Shown: positions 32,520 through 45,692, counted from the stretch's first letter. The stretch: 64,000 bases of DNA from Pteria penguin (GCA_035048485.1 CM068588.1:31122769-31186768), one strand, 5' to 3'. Made by a program: numbers and translations. Notes: generated from the letters alone by a model not told the origin.

Positions 32520-34604
32520 GTGAATATTTAGTTTGTGCACTATATCAAAGCCGGAGGACCTATACCGTAACCCCCCTCCCCATTTATGCCAGCTTTATAC
32601 GTACCTTCATCTCTGGCCTTGCCTTGCCCGGAAAAGTGGATTCTACCACCGTGCCCACCACCTCCGGAGCTATAGCTATGTCCCACTTACCAGATCCACC
32701 AGTGCCTACAACATCCTTGCCCATCACCTCCGGAGCTATAGCAATGTCCCACGTATCAGATCCACTAGTGCCTACTACATTCTTTGTATCTCCAACCTGT
32801 ACCAGCACTTTGTTAAATACTTTGTTAATATTGCTCACTTGCTGTCTAATATTTGTCTATTTTCACCACAGATAATGGCAAGAAGATCTTTAAAACTTGG
32901 GTATAATATGGAAGGAAATCTGGACGTATGGGGCATAGGGTCCTCCACCCCTTCGCATCAAATACAAAACTTAAAACCAATTAACTAAGCATGAACTATA
33001 CATACAATGTCAAGGGTCCTCTCACAGTTTAATAGTCCATATGCCCAACTGTGCTTGAAAACGACTTGTGATACACCCCACCCTGCAATAGTGTTCCAAA
33101 TATAGAGTGTTAATTAAGTGCTAGCGAATAATTACTTTTGTAGGCAATTTCATCCCTTCTTGCGAAGAAAGCGTTATTTCAGACGTATGGGGCATAGGGT
33201 CCTCACCAGTCACCAGCAATAACACCCTAGCTCTAATTGAATTTTACCCAGATTCAGAAACAGCAAACACCCTAAAACTCGACCTGCGGTAAGGGTTTCC
33301 CCTCAATTACAGTGGTCCAAGGGAAGGATTTTTTTCCCAAAATTTAACTTCGTCACAAAGCCACACCCTCGACCTGAAAGATATATTAGACGGATATATG
33401 GACAATGGACGATTTTGGGGTCCTTCATCTATTCAGTCCTTTAAAAACTTGTACCTTTCGTCCATTGGTTGGGTTCTAGAAATAATTGGGGGTGGAGAAT
33501 GATCATTTACCTTTATTTGCTTTTTCTAGGCAGTGGAAGCACAAGCTTAGGCTACGGGGCTATCCTGGGAAATGGTTGGTCTTACTTGCCTTGACTCAGT
33601 CATCGGGCAGCCACTGAAATCTTCCGGGACCTCATCTTTTTTAAATTAGTTCCTTTCTTACTGGCTGTTTACTTATGGAAATCAAAATTCCAAAACGAAA
33701 AAATACTTTTCTACACTGACAACGAAGCCCTTGTATTAATTGTAAATACTCAAACGCCAAGGTCAGAGCGAACTCGAAAGTTATTTCGTTCTCTGGTCTT
33801 ACTACTTTGACGTATGTGTTATACTTTTTTCCTGATGCTAAGTGGCAATGACACAGTGTTGGTTCACATTCATTTATATATACAGTGCTGAGTTATATTT
33901 GTCTCTTCTGCATATAAAAGCATTTATGGCAGACCTACAACCAAACCCTGTTCCCATAGAATTCCTGAATATATTCTTGTCGGCGAAATAAAGCACTTAT
34001 GAAATTGGCTCCAAACACCACACAAGCTTATATTGTGAGCGCTAAGTTCTACAAAGCTTTTTGCATGTACTTGAGATATGGCCTCCTGTGCAAACAATCA
34101 TGTCAAAGATTACATCATATCTTTCCATAAATAAATACTCTGCAGCCACAGCTCGCAATTACAATGCAGCTTTTAGTCATAAATGAAAGGCACACGCTTG
34201 GCCAGATTTCACCAATACATTTGTCGTAAGAAAGCTAATTGAAGGTTTCAAACAAATACATCCTTCAGCGGAAAATAGACTTCCCATTACCATAAATATC
34301 CTGGAAAAACTCGTTAACATACTTCCAGTGATACGTAACAATAATTTTCCTTTTTACTGCAGCATGTTCCCATGCTTTCGACGCATTCCATAGGGGGGGG
34401 GGGGGGAGATTTTACAGTAACTTACCCTGCCTCATCCGACTTAATTATATTATAGGTCGAAGTTAATATATCTAAAACCATTGTGAGAATCAATATTAGG
34501 TCATCAAAAACTGACCAACGGAAAAAGAGTTATACTGCACCTGGACGAAACTAGGTCAATAACGTGGCCTGGAAGGAGGGTCAGAGAACTTCTGGAAAAT
34601 CAAG
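32520..34604 (+). mobile_element. DIRS-like retroelement remnant, copy B, RT core missing
   Basis: Collinear with 17400-19790. It has the same RT-edge to RNase H jump (about 33490-33540), FYTDNEALV near 33715 and the recombinase block at 34210-34600. It lacks the segment of 17700-18060 that includes the gag-like block. An extra repeat of the PTTSGAIAMSH-type segment sits at 32640-32760. A G-run at 34395-34407 breaks the recombinase frame. Defective. Confidence 0.65.
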
Positions 34605-34879
34605 GTGACCAAAGTATCTCCATACACCATATTAAGGATGCATATGCATGAAAACCTAACCTTTTATAACCCTTATAAATGTTGGAACATTCAGAGTTTT
34701 TTTCTGATAGAGTTGTCCATTTGTTTGAGGCAGTACGCGGAGCATTCATCAGATTTACTGATTGTTGTTAACATAGAAATCCTCCATCATGTCTCAGCCT
34801 AAATGAAATGTTCATCTCCAAATCAAACTACTCTCCTTAAATTCGGTATTCTACTGCATTCAGCAGCATCTCATTTTAT

Positions 34880-35440
34880 AAGAATATAGCGCATATGGTG
34901 CACTGAATTAAAAGGTATATATGTTCTAAATTTATTATAACCACTAGGCCGGTGTCACTGTTGGTGACCTAATAATCCCCGAGGGCATCATAAGTCTAGC
35001 TTTTCAGTAGCTTTGTACTAACATGAAATGCATACTTCGAATTTTCAGTCATTAAATTACTTTTCGGTCAATTTGGTTACAACACTGCTCTTCAAATATT
35101 TATATATCTTTAGAATTCCAATCATATGGCCACGAGCATCACTGAAGAGACATAAGTTGTCGAAATGCGCATATGGTGCACTAAAGTAAAAGGTATCGAT
35201 GTTCTATATTCATTACAACCACTACGCCGGTGTCACTGCTGGTGGACTGATAGTCTCCGAGGGCATCATAAGTCTAGTTTTCAGTGCTTTTGTACTGACA
35301 TGAAATATATACTTCAAATTTTCAGTCATTAAATTAAGTAAATCACTCTAAAAATAAGGAGTATCTCCGTCATGCATAGCTCTGTCCTCTGCACTAAATT
35401 AAAAGGTATATATGTTCTATATTCTTTATAAGAATATAGA
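34880..35440 (+). repeat. ~345-bp dispersed repeat, about two shortened units
   Basis: Units from gcgcatatggtgcactga (about 34890) and gcgcatatggtgcactaaag (about 35168), with a third start near 35390. Each contains gtccccgag or gtctccgag and gggcatcataagtctag. Confidence 0.8.
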
Positions 35441-35444
35441 AATT

Positions 35445-36240
35445 TCTCAACCTTTCTTGAATAAAATGCTGTGGCAATTCAGCTTAAGATAACATTGAAG
35501 TCGGAAATTATATGTAGAATAGATTCCTAAAATGATCCTACACTACTGAAATACATGATTGTAGAACAAACATTTTCTTTTTAATAAAAATAAAATATTG
35601 AAAAACCTGTCATGACTTGGTTACTTATCTACGTAAATATCTCGATTTATAGAAAAGTATTGTTAATGATCTTTCAATTTCTTCTGTTCTTACAGCATTA
35701 CCTGTAAAGTGTCACAGTTGGAAATATCATGCAATTACATTTAATAAAAGCTATGTTAAGGACCCAAGATGAGAATTAAAATATGTTTTAGTATTTGTGT
35801 TTGGCAAATGTTTGTCATGGTATGTTAAAAATCGACGTCTTGTAAATTTAAACAATAACAAAATCTTAGTGAAAATCAAGTCAATTGACGAATGTCCTTT
35901 CTTTTACTGACAGCAATAAATTTTATCATCAAAGATAAGTAATAAGTTATATTTCTATAGTTATAGCCTGATAAGACTCAAGCTCCAGCACGATAAATTC
36001 CATAAAGGGCAACAAATAGTTTGTGTAATGATATAGGTCCCTGGTTTGTCCGTATAGTGGTCAAATCCCAAAACTATCAGTTACTTCAATAGTAACCATG
36101 TTACGTCAGTACACCCTAGTCAATTATCTGAACGAAACCAACAATGCCCTAGTAAAATGTTGTAAACTTGACGATTATTAAATTAAAAGGTATATATGTT
36201 CTATATTTATTAATATGTATTTTACCACATTGCATAAATA
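35445..36240 (+). other. shared tail block then unclassified DNA
   Basis: 35460-35950 matches 20801-21200 and 48930-49270. 35950-36240 is not matched elsewhere in the window, apart from a short ttaaaaggtatatatgttc piece at 36183. No gene. Confidence 0.6.
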
Positions 36241-36249
36241 AAATAAATT

Positions 36250-36545
36250 GTGTATGGCAAACCTACTATGAGATTGAACATAGGTCTTACACTCACCACA
36301 GGTTAGCATATGTACCAGCGAATGGAACATAGGTCTTACTCTCACCACGAGTTGGCAAAACTACAATGACATGGGCAATATTCTTACTCTCACCACAGGT
36401 TGGCAAAACTGCTATAACATGGAATATTGGTCTTATTCTTACCTCGGGTTGGCAAACATACAGTTACATAGGACACTGGTTTTATTCTGAACATGGATTA
36501 TCAAACCTTCTGTGTCATTGGAGCGTGCTCTAAGTCTCACGTGAC
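36250..36545 (+). repeat. 49-bp minisatellite, about six diverged units
   Basis: Same unit family as 9010-9812 (ggcaaacctac, acatggaa, ggtcttactctcaccac). Units are more diverged and irregular. Confidence 0.75.
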
Positions 36546-36782
36546 GTAGTCTTATTCAACACGTCCTTATTGTGTTTGAATAATGTACTTTATGATTCTT
36601 TCAAAGTATGTCCATAGCTACGCTACATAACTACATATATGTCACAGTATCCCGTAAGAGATATAGTGGGATTGACCAACGTGATAAATCCAATAAACGA
36701 CAGGTAACGAGGGAATAATGTGATATATTCAATTAACGGGAGAGTATGAATGATCAATGCGATAATTATAATCGAAAAACGA

Positions 36783-36867
36783 CAGTGTACTAGTGGTCAG
36801 TATGATATATATAGTGTACTAGGGGTCAGTATACATACAGCGTACTAGTGGCCAGTATGATATATAC
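36783..36867 (+). repeat. 29-bp minisatellite remnant, three units
   Basis: Three cores of the gtactagtggtcagtatgat type stand just before the conserved aatcagaaactcaaacac flank, exactly as at the end of the long array at 10690. Confidence 0.85.
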
Positions 36868-37580
36868 AATATTCTTTTCAATCAGAAACTCAAACACAGA
36901 GGACTAAATCATTTATTTATTTACAGCATGAAAAGATAACAGATGTACCGACTTTGATTCCCTTTCATATCTGACCCCATGCTGTATGACACATATCAAC
37001 CAAGGACAGATACATAAAATGATATACACAGAAAGCAACTTTATAAAACTATTCTACTGTATTTCATTTAAGAAACCTACTTAGGATTGTTCTGTACTGT
37101 ATTTAATTAACATGTGATAATGACAGTAGTGAACGAATATATAAAATTGCAAAATATAACGGATCTCCCGCTGCTGTTACTCAAATGTCTAAATAAGTGG
37201 TGATAGGGTCATCAAATTCCGGGATTTTAACTTGTGTACGGAACAAGATATGCCTTACTACAGTAAAATACGTTTTATTGTAAGATGTCCATTAGTAATA
37301 GTGTAAAAACATTGTATGGCGATATCAACTGTTTAGTACAATCAATATGATTATGAGTTTTAGCATATTTAGGTCCGTGGGTCCGTAAAAAGGAATAGAA
37401 TTTGGAGAGGGAGTTTGTTTCTTTTTGTCAGTAGCAGTCTATAGGAGTAGGCTTAAGAGTAAGACACGTGTCTATGTAAAGTGAAGCAATAAACAAGAAA
37501 ATAAACAACTAAATTTAAATTCCAGAATAAGAGCACGATTAACGTTGCAAAAAAGAATTGTCTCCTACGTAAGACAAACC
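36868..37580 (+). repeat. duplicated 5' flank ahead of truncated copy 3
   Basis: Matches 10691-11130 and 21240-21911. At about 37575-37600 it jumps directly into sequence homologous to the middle of intron 2 of the peptide gene (compare 15043). Confidence 0.8.
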
Positions 37581-37895
37581 ATGACAATTTCAAACGTTCA
37601 AATTTCAAAGAGCAATAACATATAATAATACAAGATTGTACGTCCTCTTAAGCGAGGTATTATCAAATCTTGAAATATTTTACTTGCGTGTTTGTTATGC
37701 AATATTTAACATGTGTACTTTTATTCTAGGAGGACTGTATTATGTCAATACATAGAATAATCATGTATTGAAATCTGTTTATCGTAATTACAATGAAATG
37801 CACCTTTATCTATTCTGGTGTTTATCTTATCTTCTATACTAGTTTTTCTTCTTCAGTAATAAAGACAACTCAACGTATATTCATTTAAATTCCAG

Positions 37896-38441
37896 GTGTC
37901 CGGACCATTCAGCATTCATATCCGACTTAATGAATGTGTGTTTGATACCTTTGACCTAGACATGGATAACAAGATATCTGCAAAGGAAGTGTTGTACGTG
38001 TTTGAAAATCACAAGGAAGAAAACAAGGAAATTGACGTTACAGTGAAGAAATTTATCAACTCACTTGACAGTATAAAGGGTAGGACTCATTCATTACGTT
38101 TCATTGTCAGAAATATTATATTGGAAAGGAGAGAATTTATATGTATATTTCATTTATCTTTCCAACTATCCGTCTATCCATCCTTTTATTTTCTTAAAAA
38201 TTATATTAATGTTACAGGAGAAATTTTCGAAGAATTTGGGACTTTGACCTGGCATTGTATCTACGTCTCTGTGACATTTACTGTTTATCAGACGCTTCGT
38301 CACATTATGTTTTAAATGACCTTTTCTTATACCAAGGTTTCAATATTTCATGAATTTTATTTCTTAATGTTTTCAGCTGATGGTTTTATTAGCAGGACTG
38401 AATTCAAGGCGTCTGTTTCTACCACAATCAAAGGATGTTGA
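37896..38441 (+). pseudogene. truncated peptide-gene copy 3: propeptide exons only
   Basis: Exons homologous to coding exons 3 and 4 of copies 1 and 2 lie at 37896-38079 and 38377-38441, with intact acceptor, donor, phase and stop. They encode VSGPFSIHIRLNEC, the EF-hand loop [12 protein letters not shown] and a second segment ADGFISRTE...KGC. Only conservative changes are seen. Upstream, about 300 bases of intron 2 remain and then the far 5' flank begins. The promoter block, signal peptide exon and mature-peptide exon are thus deleted. No alternative ATG in frame precedes the exon. It cannot make a secreted peptide unless spliced to an unseen upstream exon. The lack of stops suggests recent loss. 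Confidence 0.75.
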
Positions 38442-38612
38442 GGTAAATCAATATATCAATTAGTTTTAATGTAATTATTTGTTTATATATTATTCTTATT
38501 AAATTATTTCTTCATTTAACTATATTCAATCTTGAACTGTTTGTTCAGTTTTTATTTTGTGATTTAAATGTTGTATTGTGTAAATAATCAAGATTGTCCA
38601 TATTTGTTTCAG

Positions 38613-38680
38613 TAGACAGAGAGTACATGTATTAACGTAGTATGACAAAGATGTTTGAAATAAAAATGTTAACAAAATCA
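38613..38680 (+). other. 3' UTR exon and poly(A) signal of truncated copy 3
   Basis: Acceptor tttgtttcag ends at 38612; AATAAA at 38659-38664. Preserved although the gene has lost its 5' half. Confidence 0.6.
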
Positions 38681-39174
38681 TACTGGTTTTGCAGTCTCTT
38701 TGGTGTGTTGTTTTTTTTTTTTTTCTTTCTTGAACGGTTCACAGGATATACATGGATCTTCTAGCCTCTCGAGAAATCAGAAAAGAGGACGCACTTACGA
38801 AAATTTAAAAAGATAAATTTGTTAATATTATATTTCCAAGAGAGTCATTATATAGAATGTAAAAATGATGGATAAATCCAAACTATATGTCCAAAAAATC
38901 GTGAAACCAGAGGACATACAAAATCAGTGAATATGAAAACCAAGTGGAAAATAATAAAATATGTCTACTTGAAGAGCATATGTGAACCCCTATGATGTAG
39001 TGAGATAAGGTGCCCGGGGAAGTGAGCATCTCCTGCTTGCTAGCAACACCCGTCACCAATACCGAGTCGAAACAGTCAAATCGTGTAAATTCCATATATA
39101 TTTATATATGGAGAAGTCAAAGTAGGTAACCTTCTAGCATAGATGTGTAAAATGATCGGAATCGGTCTCAGTCC

Positions 39175-40905
39175 AGAATATCATTTAAAAGTCTGGATAA
39201 CGAGATATCATATGGAGTAATAAGAGTCTCGTAACGACCATAGAACTTCCTCGGTGACTTTGCTAGTCTAGCACATATATAACCCTGGTTGAGTAGCTTA
39301 TCTGAAGTCGCCTAGCTCTCAGAACAAAATCATTGTAATTTGAACATGCTCTGGAATAATGTATTAACTGAGATATGAATACGCCGTATGCGGGCGATGA
39401 TGGAATGTTGTTACTTATGAAAAGAAAGTTTGTTATAGCGAAATTGAAATCGCCACGTTTGTCATAGAGTGAGGTGTTCAATTGACCATTAATGTCGAAA
39501 GACAACATAATATCTAAATACGAAGTAGAATTACTACTTTCTGTGGTTTCTTTGACCTCCAGTTCACTTGGATAAATTATGCTAAGGTAATCCGCGAATG
39601 AAGTATTATTAATTGAAAGCAAGTCATCTATATATCTGTAAGGGAAATTGAAACCAAGAGGCAATTGTTTCTTTCCTTGCGAAAGCCAGAAGCGGGGCAC
39701 AATTAGTGCCCATTGGAATGCCGACAATTTGTTGAAAATCTTTCCTCCAAACACAACAAAAATGTCATCTGCTTCAGTGTATTTATTTTTGGAATCAGAA
39801 TTTTCCCTAACAGAGTAAGTTTTATCATGGCCTATAACTATATATTTGAATTTGCGGCTTCCGTTTTTACTAGTAAATGCATTTCAAATAATTTCTAAGT
39901 TTTAATTTTTAATTTCTGATGAGTAAACGTTGTGTAAAGAGTTCAAAAGTCAAAAGACTTAATGGAGTGAATTTTAGTGAAACTTTTTGATTTTAGATGT
40001 TCTAACAACTCTTTTGATTTTTTAAGAATCCACATTTGATGAATTCCACTTCTGGAAAATACTGTTTTGCAATACCTATAAAGGCCAGATTTAATTTCTG
40101 ATAATATTTTTGTCGCATCGATACATATTTTGTGGAACACTTCGAGGTACCATCGATAAAGCGTTGTTTGTAAGGAATTTTGTGCATTTTGGGAATGCAG
40201 TACAAATATGGAAGTTCTACATTTAATTTATTTGTGTCAATACCAAACTTATTGAGGACAGATTTATGATTCTCAAGTACTTCCGAAACTGAAAAGTTAG
40301 TGAGAGTATAAGTAGATTTCTAGGATTTCCTGGAGCTGAATTTAATCCTAATTCTTTCACTAGGATGTCAAAAAGTAATATTTATTACAAGTAAATGTAT
40401 AATTATTAGACGCTTTATCTGCTGATGTAATGATATAATGTTCTTGGAGGAAGGTAAATTCTCTGGCAACATCAGGATCTTTAAACATAAGTTCGAGTCT
40501 GGTGTTTACAGAGCCTTGTAATCTTTTAATTTTTGATCCCAGCAGTACTGTAATAGATTTTATCCATTCCGAAAGAGTGTCGATCTGTACTTCCTCTCTA
40601 TTTGCCCATCGTGTAGCATATTCCTCGCAGGAGTTGATAATATTCTCAAAATTTTGGCTCCATGTGAATGATCTGGGTTCTCTGTATTTTGGACCTTTAA
40701 GTAAAATTTCTCTTAATTTGGTGTTTTTAACAATATCAAGATCACCAGTAATGACATGGCCACAAGGAGAATATACAAAATTAGATGAGGGACATGTACA
40801 CGGTTGAAGATGGCATGAAGTGTTACTAAGATCAAGACACTGTAGAAACCCTTTGTAATAAAACATTTGGATGCAACTGATGGTGTGTAGCCATAGGAAG
40901 TACAT
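39175..40905 (-). pseudogene. Penelope-like reverse transcriptase region
   Basis: Blocks in order on the minus strand: SPCGHVITGDLDIVKN, KYREPRSF, DTLSEWIKSI, SADKASNN (about 40400), IPKMHKIPYKQRF (about 40190), SGIHQMWILKKSKELL, the catalytic YIDDLLSINN (about 39635), TSYLDIM, YDKRGDFNF (about 39460), AYGVFISQ and, after a frameshift at about 39300, KFYGRYETLITPYDISLS. YxDD is the metal-binding RT motif. Several frameshifts and stops make it inactive. Confidence 0.75.
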
Positions 40906-41149
40906 GGTGGATCTTTGTTTTTGAAATATGGAGGTATTTTCTCTAATACAGACTTATGATTTAAAATTTGGCCAAAATTTAAATAATCAATACCTTTATT
41001 TGCAAATTTAATTTTGATGAAAGGGCGATTAGATTTTTCCATAGATATATCTGACTTATTGGGACGAAAAAGTCTAGCGGTCGATATGTCCATAATAATG
41101 CTATCAAGTCTATACTTTGCAGAGCTTATATAAGTAAATTTTTAAAAAA

Positions 41150-41850
41150 TTTTTAAAATAAACCGAATACGTTAACTGGTTGACACGCAGGACTAGTTAG
41201 GTCACCAATACTACTAATATTGTCATTGTATCCATAGGGCGAAGCAGTGCCGAGACGTCTTATCCAGTATTCTTCTCTTTTCCGACGAAAAGGAGTGGTC
41301 AAATTGGCATTGTTTGACATTTTTTTTCTATAATTTTCATCGAGAGAATAGAGTGGTCAGGCTGGTTGAGGTGGCGGTAGGGTAATTGGATTCCGTCACA
41401 ATTTATTTTGGACCTGTGACCTGATACTCTTGTTCGGAGTTGTCCATTTGTCTCTCCGACAAATGTTAACCCACAGAGTGAACACTCAATACCGTATAAA
41501 ATATTTGAACTCTTACAATTAAAAAGGTCAAAATTATGCGTATCGAAGGTATGTTTAGTTAAATTACTCGTAAAAGAATTGTCAGTAATTAAGAAGTCGC
41601 AAGTTTTGCAATTTATGGTCCCGCATTTAAATATTTCACAATCATAAGGGGAGAATTGGTGATCTTTAATTACGTAAACTTTACAGGGCTTGATATTTAT
41701 GAAGCCATCCGCATGTTGATACTAGAGTTCATTATTAGTGCTTGCTACAAATGTTTGAGTTCTAACGTCATTTCAAATAATTTTCGGGACACCTAAGTTA
41801 ACTGCTATGTATTTGTCCTTGCACATTGCAGTTTCAGGCATTGAGGGCAT
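41150..41850 (-). pseudogene. GIY-YIG endonuclease domain of the Penelope-like element
   Basis: On the minus strand I see a CGTINCKTC cysteine cluster, then FDLFNCKSSNILYGI, CSLCGLTFVGETNGQLRTR, a VSGHRS block, an HLNQPDHSILSM block and REEYWIRRLGTASPYGYND. YGI ... FVGET is the GIY-YIG core (here with Val for the second Tyr), R in QLRTR is the expected arginine, and the paired Cys residues form the zinc-binding lead-in known from Penelope-like elements. One early stop near 41720 is visible. The domain precedes the RT. Confidence 0.75.
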
Positions 41851-41863
41851 CTGATTTATCTAT

Positions 41864-42260
41864 TTATTTATCTATTTTAAAATTTTTGTTATCAATAATA
41901 AATATAGACCATATAAACCTTTTGATTGTGATTTTAATTTTGATAAAAATTTTGAAATAGATAAATAAATAGAAAATAATAATAATAATATTAAAATAAT
42001 AATAAAATAACAAAATACAAAACTCTCGAGGAATCAACATCTGTATCATCAACAACACCAGTTTGAGGGCACCTCATTTTTCTATTTATTTATCTATTTT
42101 TAAATTTTTGTTATCAAACTAGCTTTGATAACAAAAATTTTAAATAGTTTAATAAATAAATGAAAAAAAATTAATGATATTAAAATTATACAAAATATAA
42201 AACACCCGAGGTATCAACAACATGTAGATAATATTCACAATATGAAAAATAATGATATTT
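41864..42260. repeat. AT-rich inverted repeats behind copy 3
   Basis: Two related stretches (about 41865-41960 and 42078-42165) each form hairpins of the tatttatttatctattttaaa ... / tttaaatag...ataaataaat type, the second around aaactagctttg. The following ctcgaggaatcaacatc and cccgaggtatcaacaaca words match the 3' flank of copies 1 and 2 (16645, 31250). Confidence 0.65.
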
Positions 42261-44060
42261 TTAGACGGTGCTGAACGTTAATTTTAAAACAAACCAAATA
42301 TTAACCATATGGTGAAGTTATTGTGGCTCACATGGCACCACGGAATATATTCATAGACTCTTAGCGAAGAAGAATCGAGATGAGGTGTTCCATTAGACGA
42401 CCATCGACCTCTCATTTGTCTAGGAACTTCCACTATGAATTTCTGAAATATTTCCACATAACAAAATGACAATTGATTAACATTGATAAGTAAGTGCCAC
42501 TACCATATAGTGTAATGTTGCACATTGAAGTTATCTTTCTTTGTCCGCTGTGTCGTATTCGTATTTGTATGTGACCGTCTTTGGTTTCGTTTTAGATGTG
42601 GCAACGTAGTTCCTACGACAAACAATTCTATCGTATCCGCTTGCACCAAGCAAAGAATTTCATATTTTGCATAATAAATATTTGTTGCATTGTTCCTGCA
42701 CCGTGTGTAAGTCTACATCTGTGTATTATTTGTAATATATATTGCTATGATTGTGCATATAAACCACTTATTGCTATGTATTTGTGCTTTTCCTATTGGC
42801 CAGGTACGGTACACAGTTTAGTTTATGTTGTTGGATTCGAACAAGTTTGTTTCCTGTGGATTTATAAATCATAGCATCCATACATATAGCTGTTCCAATA
42901 TGATAAATGAGTATTATCCATGTATTTCGTGCATTTTCTGTATAACATGTATGTTTTACCCTAGGTGTGTACATTTTTCACACAATTTATTTGTACTTTT
43001 ATGATGCCGTTGGTGTAAATTGCTTTAATATACTATAAATGGATTCGAACTCTGTTACGTATGATATTTCACCAAGTTACGCTTACTTTTACATAATTTT
43101 TACTAGTTTACTCTCAGTGATTTACCGGTTACTTCGAAATTTGATATAATGTTGTTTTTGCACTGCATATGGTTCTGCCATAGTCGTTATAATTTTATTT
43201 ATAATTTTGTCATCATATTGTTGAAGTACCTTGAGTGTATGTCATTAATATGTCAAGTCAGATTTTGGGCCATTATTGTGAAAATTCTTTTTAGTGTATT
43301 TCAGTTATTCACCACAAACTGTTCAACACAAATTCTTCGACACAATCTGTACTATATATCTGTAACGTCATTTTACATCACCCTACATGTATACGTCATA
43401 ATCACATGTCATGGAATGACGATTAAAGATGATAAACTGTTAATGCTATTGGCTATTATGAACAAATTGTGGTTAAGTTTCTGCGCAAGGGCAGACTATA
43501 TAGTACGTGAAAACGGTGGGGGGGATACGCTTTTAATTTTAAGATACAGATCATTATAAAATTCAAGATATTCCAACGATTTAACGTAACATAAAAAAGT
43601 ATAAAGTATAATTTTTTAATTTGACATTTTGATATCAACACAGACATCGTTTTAAGAATGTAATTAGTTGTAAAAAATAAATATGGAAAGGAGATGTCAT
43701 AGTAATATTGGTTGTATATGTATAGGAAAAACTTCCACAATCCGCAAACAAAAGATGCTTTTAAATCTCTGCAGACGTAAGTATATCAAAATGCATTACA
43801 TTTCTGTAGTGTATTTGTGTGATTTTTGGTATCCTTCCTGTCTGATTCTGATATAGAACTCCTTTAACATAAGTAGTAGGATAGGGCAACCCTTTATAGT
43901 CAATTTGTAAAACAATCACTTAAAATATCCACTGTTAGGGCTACCACTGACAGAATAGAGTATTTATATACTTTTGCCTATTTTCATATCTGATAATGTT
44001 TCATCGCTGTTGATTATAAAGAACTCTACAGAGCTTCGAATACTTCGAGTGAATATTTAG
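42261..44060 (+). other. 3' flank of copy 3 with unmatched insert, no gene
   Basis: 42261-42480 and 43540-44060 match the 3' flank of copies 1 and 2 (16690-16890 and 16900-17420). 42481-43540 has no match in the window, and its small open frames show no coding character. Confidence 0.6.
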
Positions 44061-44599
44061 CCTGTGCACTATATTGAAGCCAGAAGACCTAAATTGTAAC
44101 CCCTTCCCTCTCATTGTACATTGTGCTAGCTTTACACTTACGTTCTTCATCTGGTCGTGGCTTGCCCAGAACATTGGACTTTACCATCGTGCCCACCACC
44201 TTCGGAACTGTGACCATATCCCACGTACCAAATCCACCAGTGTCTACTACATTCTTTGTATCCCCATCCTGTACCCGCACGTTGTTAAAAAATCAAGGTA
44301 AGGTAAGGTAAGGTTGTCTAATATTTGTCTACCTTCAACACAGGTATTGCCAAGAATATCTTTAAATCTTGGGTAAAATAATGAAGCAAACCGTAGAGCC
44401 AAAATAGTAACTATATCAATTTAGCTTGCTACTGAAACAAGACATAAATGATCAGAGATATATATTCTATGTAAATCAGGAAGGTGAAATGAGTTTGAAC
44501 CTTGAACAAGCCTCTAAAATAAAGTCCAAAGAGCAGTGGTCTTTACTATAATTATATGCTAGTATATATCTTGGAGTGCATACAAAGAAAAAAGAGGAG

Positions 44600-45692
44600 T
44601 TACTGGCTCAGCTATGTGGCAGAAGTCACCATGGAGCCACACAGTACATGAATACAAATAGTATACTAGAACATATAACACATTACAAAAATATTTCATT
44701 GAAGTGCAATTACGATATTGACTTAGGACGGTCATTTAATTTGACAAAAGCCAAACAAATGGTGTGGTTACCCGGTTTACGGGCCCACCTTCCCACTCAC
44801 CGTAACAGCAGAACAATCAAAGGACGTACATTTAAAAATTTATAAATAATCCTACATGAAAGAACAAGGGTCAACAGGTATCGCATATTGAGAGGTCATA
44901 AAAATATAAACACGTAAGGTATTGTAAAACACATATTGGTATAAAAATATATGCGACATCAACATGATAAACCGTGCTCTGCCAGTCTGAAAGCGAGCTA
45001 AGACCCTAGATCTGTAGGAGTCCCGACTAACAGTCAGAGGGGACGAGGTTCAGGACCATGTCTCCTCTGAAAGAGGTTTGGACAAGGCCCGTCATATAGT
45101 CCCCACCGCCCTGTTAGTCGGCGTGCAACGTTCAAGTAAAAGTCTGTATAAGACTGTAGAGGGACCAAATACAAGACCTATAGTCTTTTGATGATCTCAA
45201 TATCATATTGTCTATTTAGGAGACGTTTGAATATTCTATTACATGATAAAATAACGTTATCGGAGCCTTTTACTTTCCTTAGTTTATATACGAGATCACC
45301 GTAAAAATTAGGAAGGGAAATTCCATTGGATACATACTGTTGAAAAGAAATATTTCCAAATTTAGATAGAAGTTCTGAATAAGATCTGAAGAATTTGCCG
45401 AAATTTGAGATTGAGATATATAGATACCATATGATGGGAGTCGAGGGACATCGCCATCCAAGTAAGGGAAATTTACAATAGGAAATCCAAAATCCTCACG
45501 TTTATCATAAATATTAGTATATATTAGGTGGTTTATAATTTTGATGTTCAAATCTAAGAAAGGTGTAGATTTATCTCAAGTATTAGCTTTAATCAATGTG
45601 AGCTCTGGTGGATATATTTCTGATATAAATTGTTCGAATTCAGGGTTGTCGATAACCAAAATGTCATCCAGATATCTGGAAGAAGCCTGAAG
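44600..45692 (-). mobile_element. Penelope-like element fragment inserted in the DIRS-like gag
   Basis: The DIRS-like sequence breaks after catacaaagaaaaaagagga and resumes at gagttgtacaaatacatg, with gagtt present at both joins as a possible target duplication. On the minus strand the insert begins with a fused SRYLDDILVIDN RT motif (about 45685), then PEFEQF, TPFLDLNI, IYDKREDFGFPIVNFP (about 45490), SYGIYISQ and a 3' UTR of about 450 bases. 44766-45185 recurs in reverse complement at 62876-63298. Confidence 0.7.

Larger units (their letters stand above)
38870..41850 (-). mobile_element. Penelope-like retroelement with N-terminal GIY-YIG endonuclease (Naiad-like), defective
   Basis: Read on the minus strand from 41850 down, the order is: GIY-YIG endonuclease (41850-41150), linker (41093-40865), a PCTC motif of the CxC type, a reverse transcriptase (40860-39180) and about 300 bases of 3' UTR. 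Canonical Penelope-like elements have the endonuclease after the RT. The permuted order with a CxC linker is what was described for the Naiad and Chlamys clades. The frame is broken at about 40865 and 40365 and repeatedly between 40240 and 39175. A 3'-end fragment of the same family lies inverted at 61961-62400. The element sits 190 bases behind the poly(A) signal of truncated gene copy 3. Confidence 0.75.
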
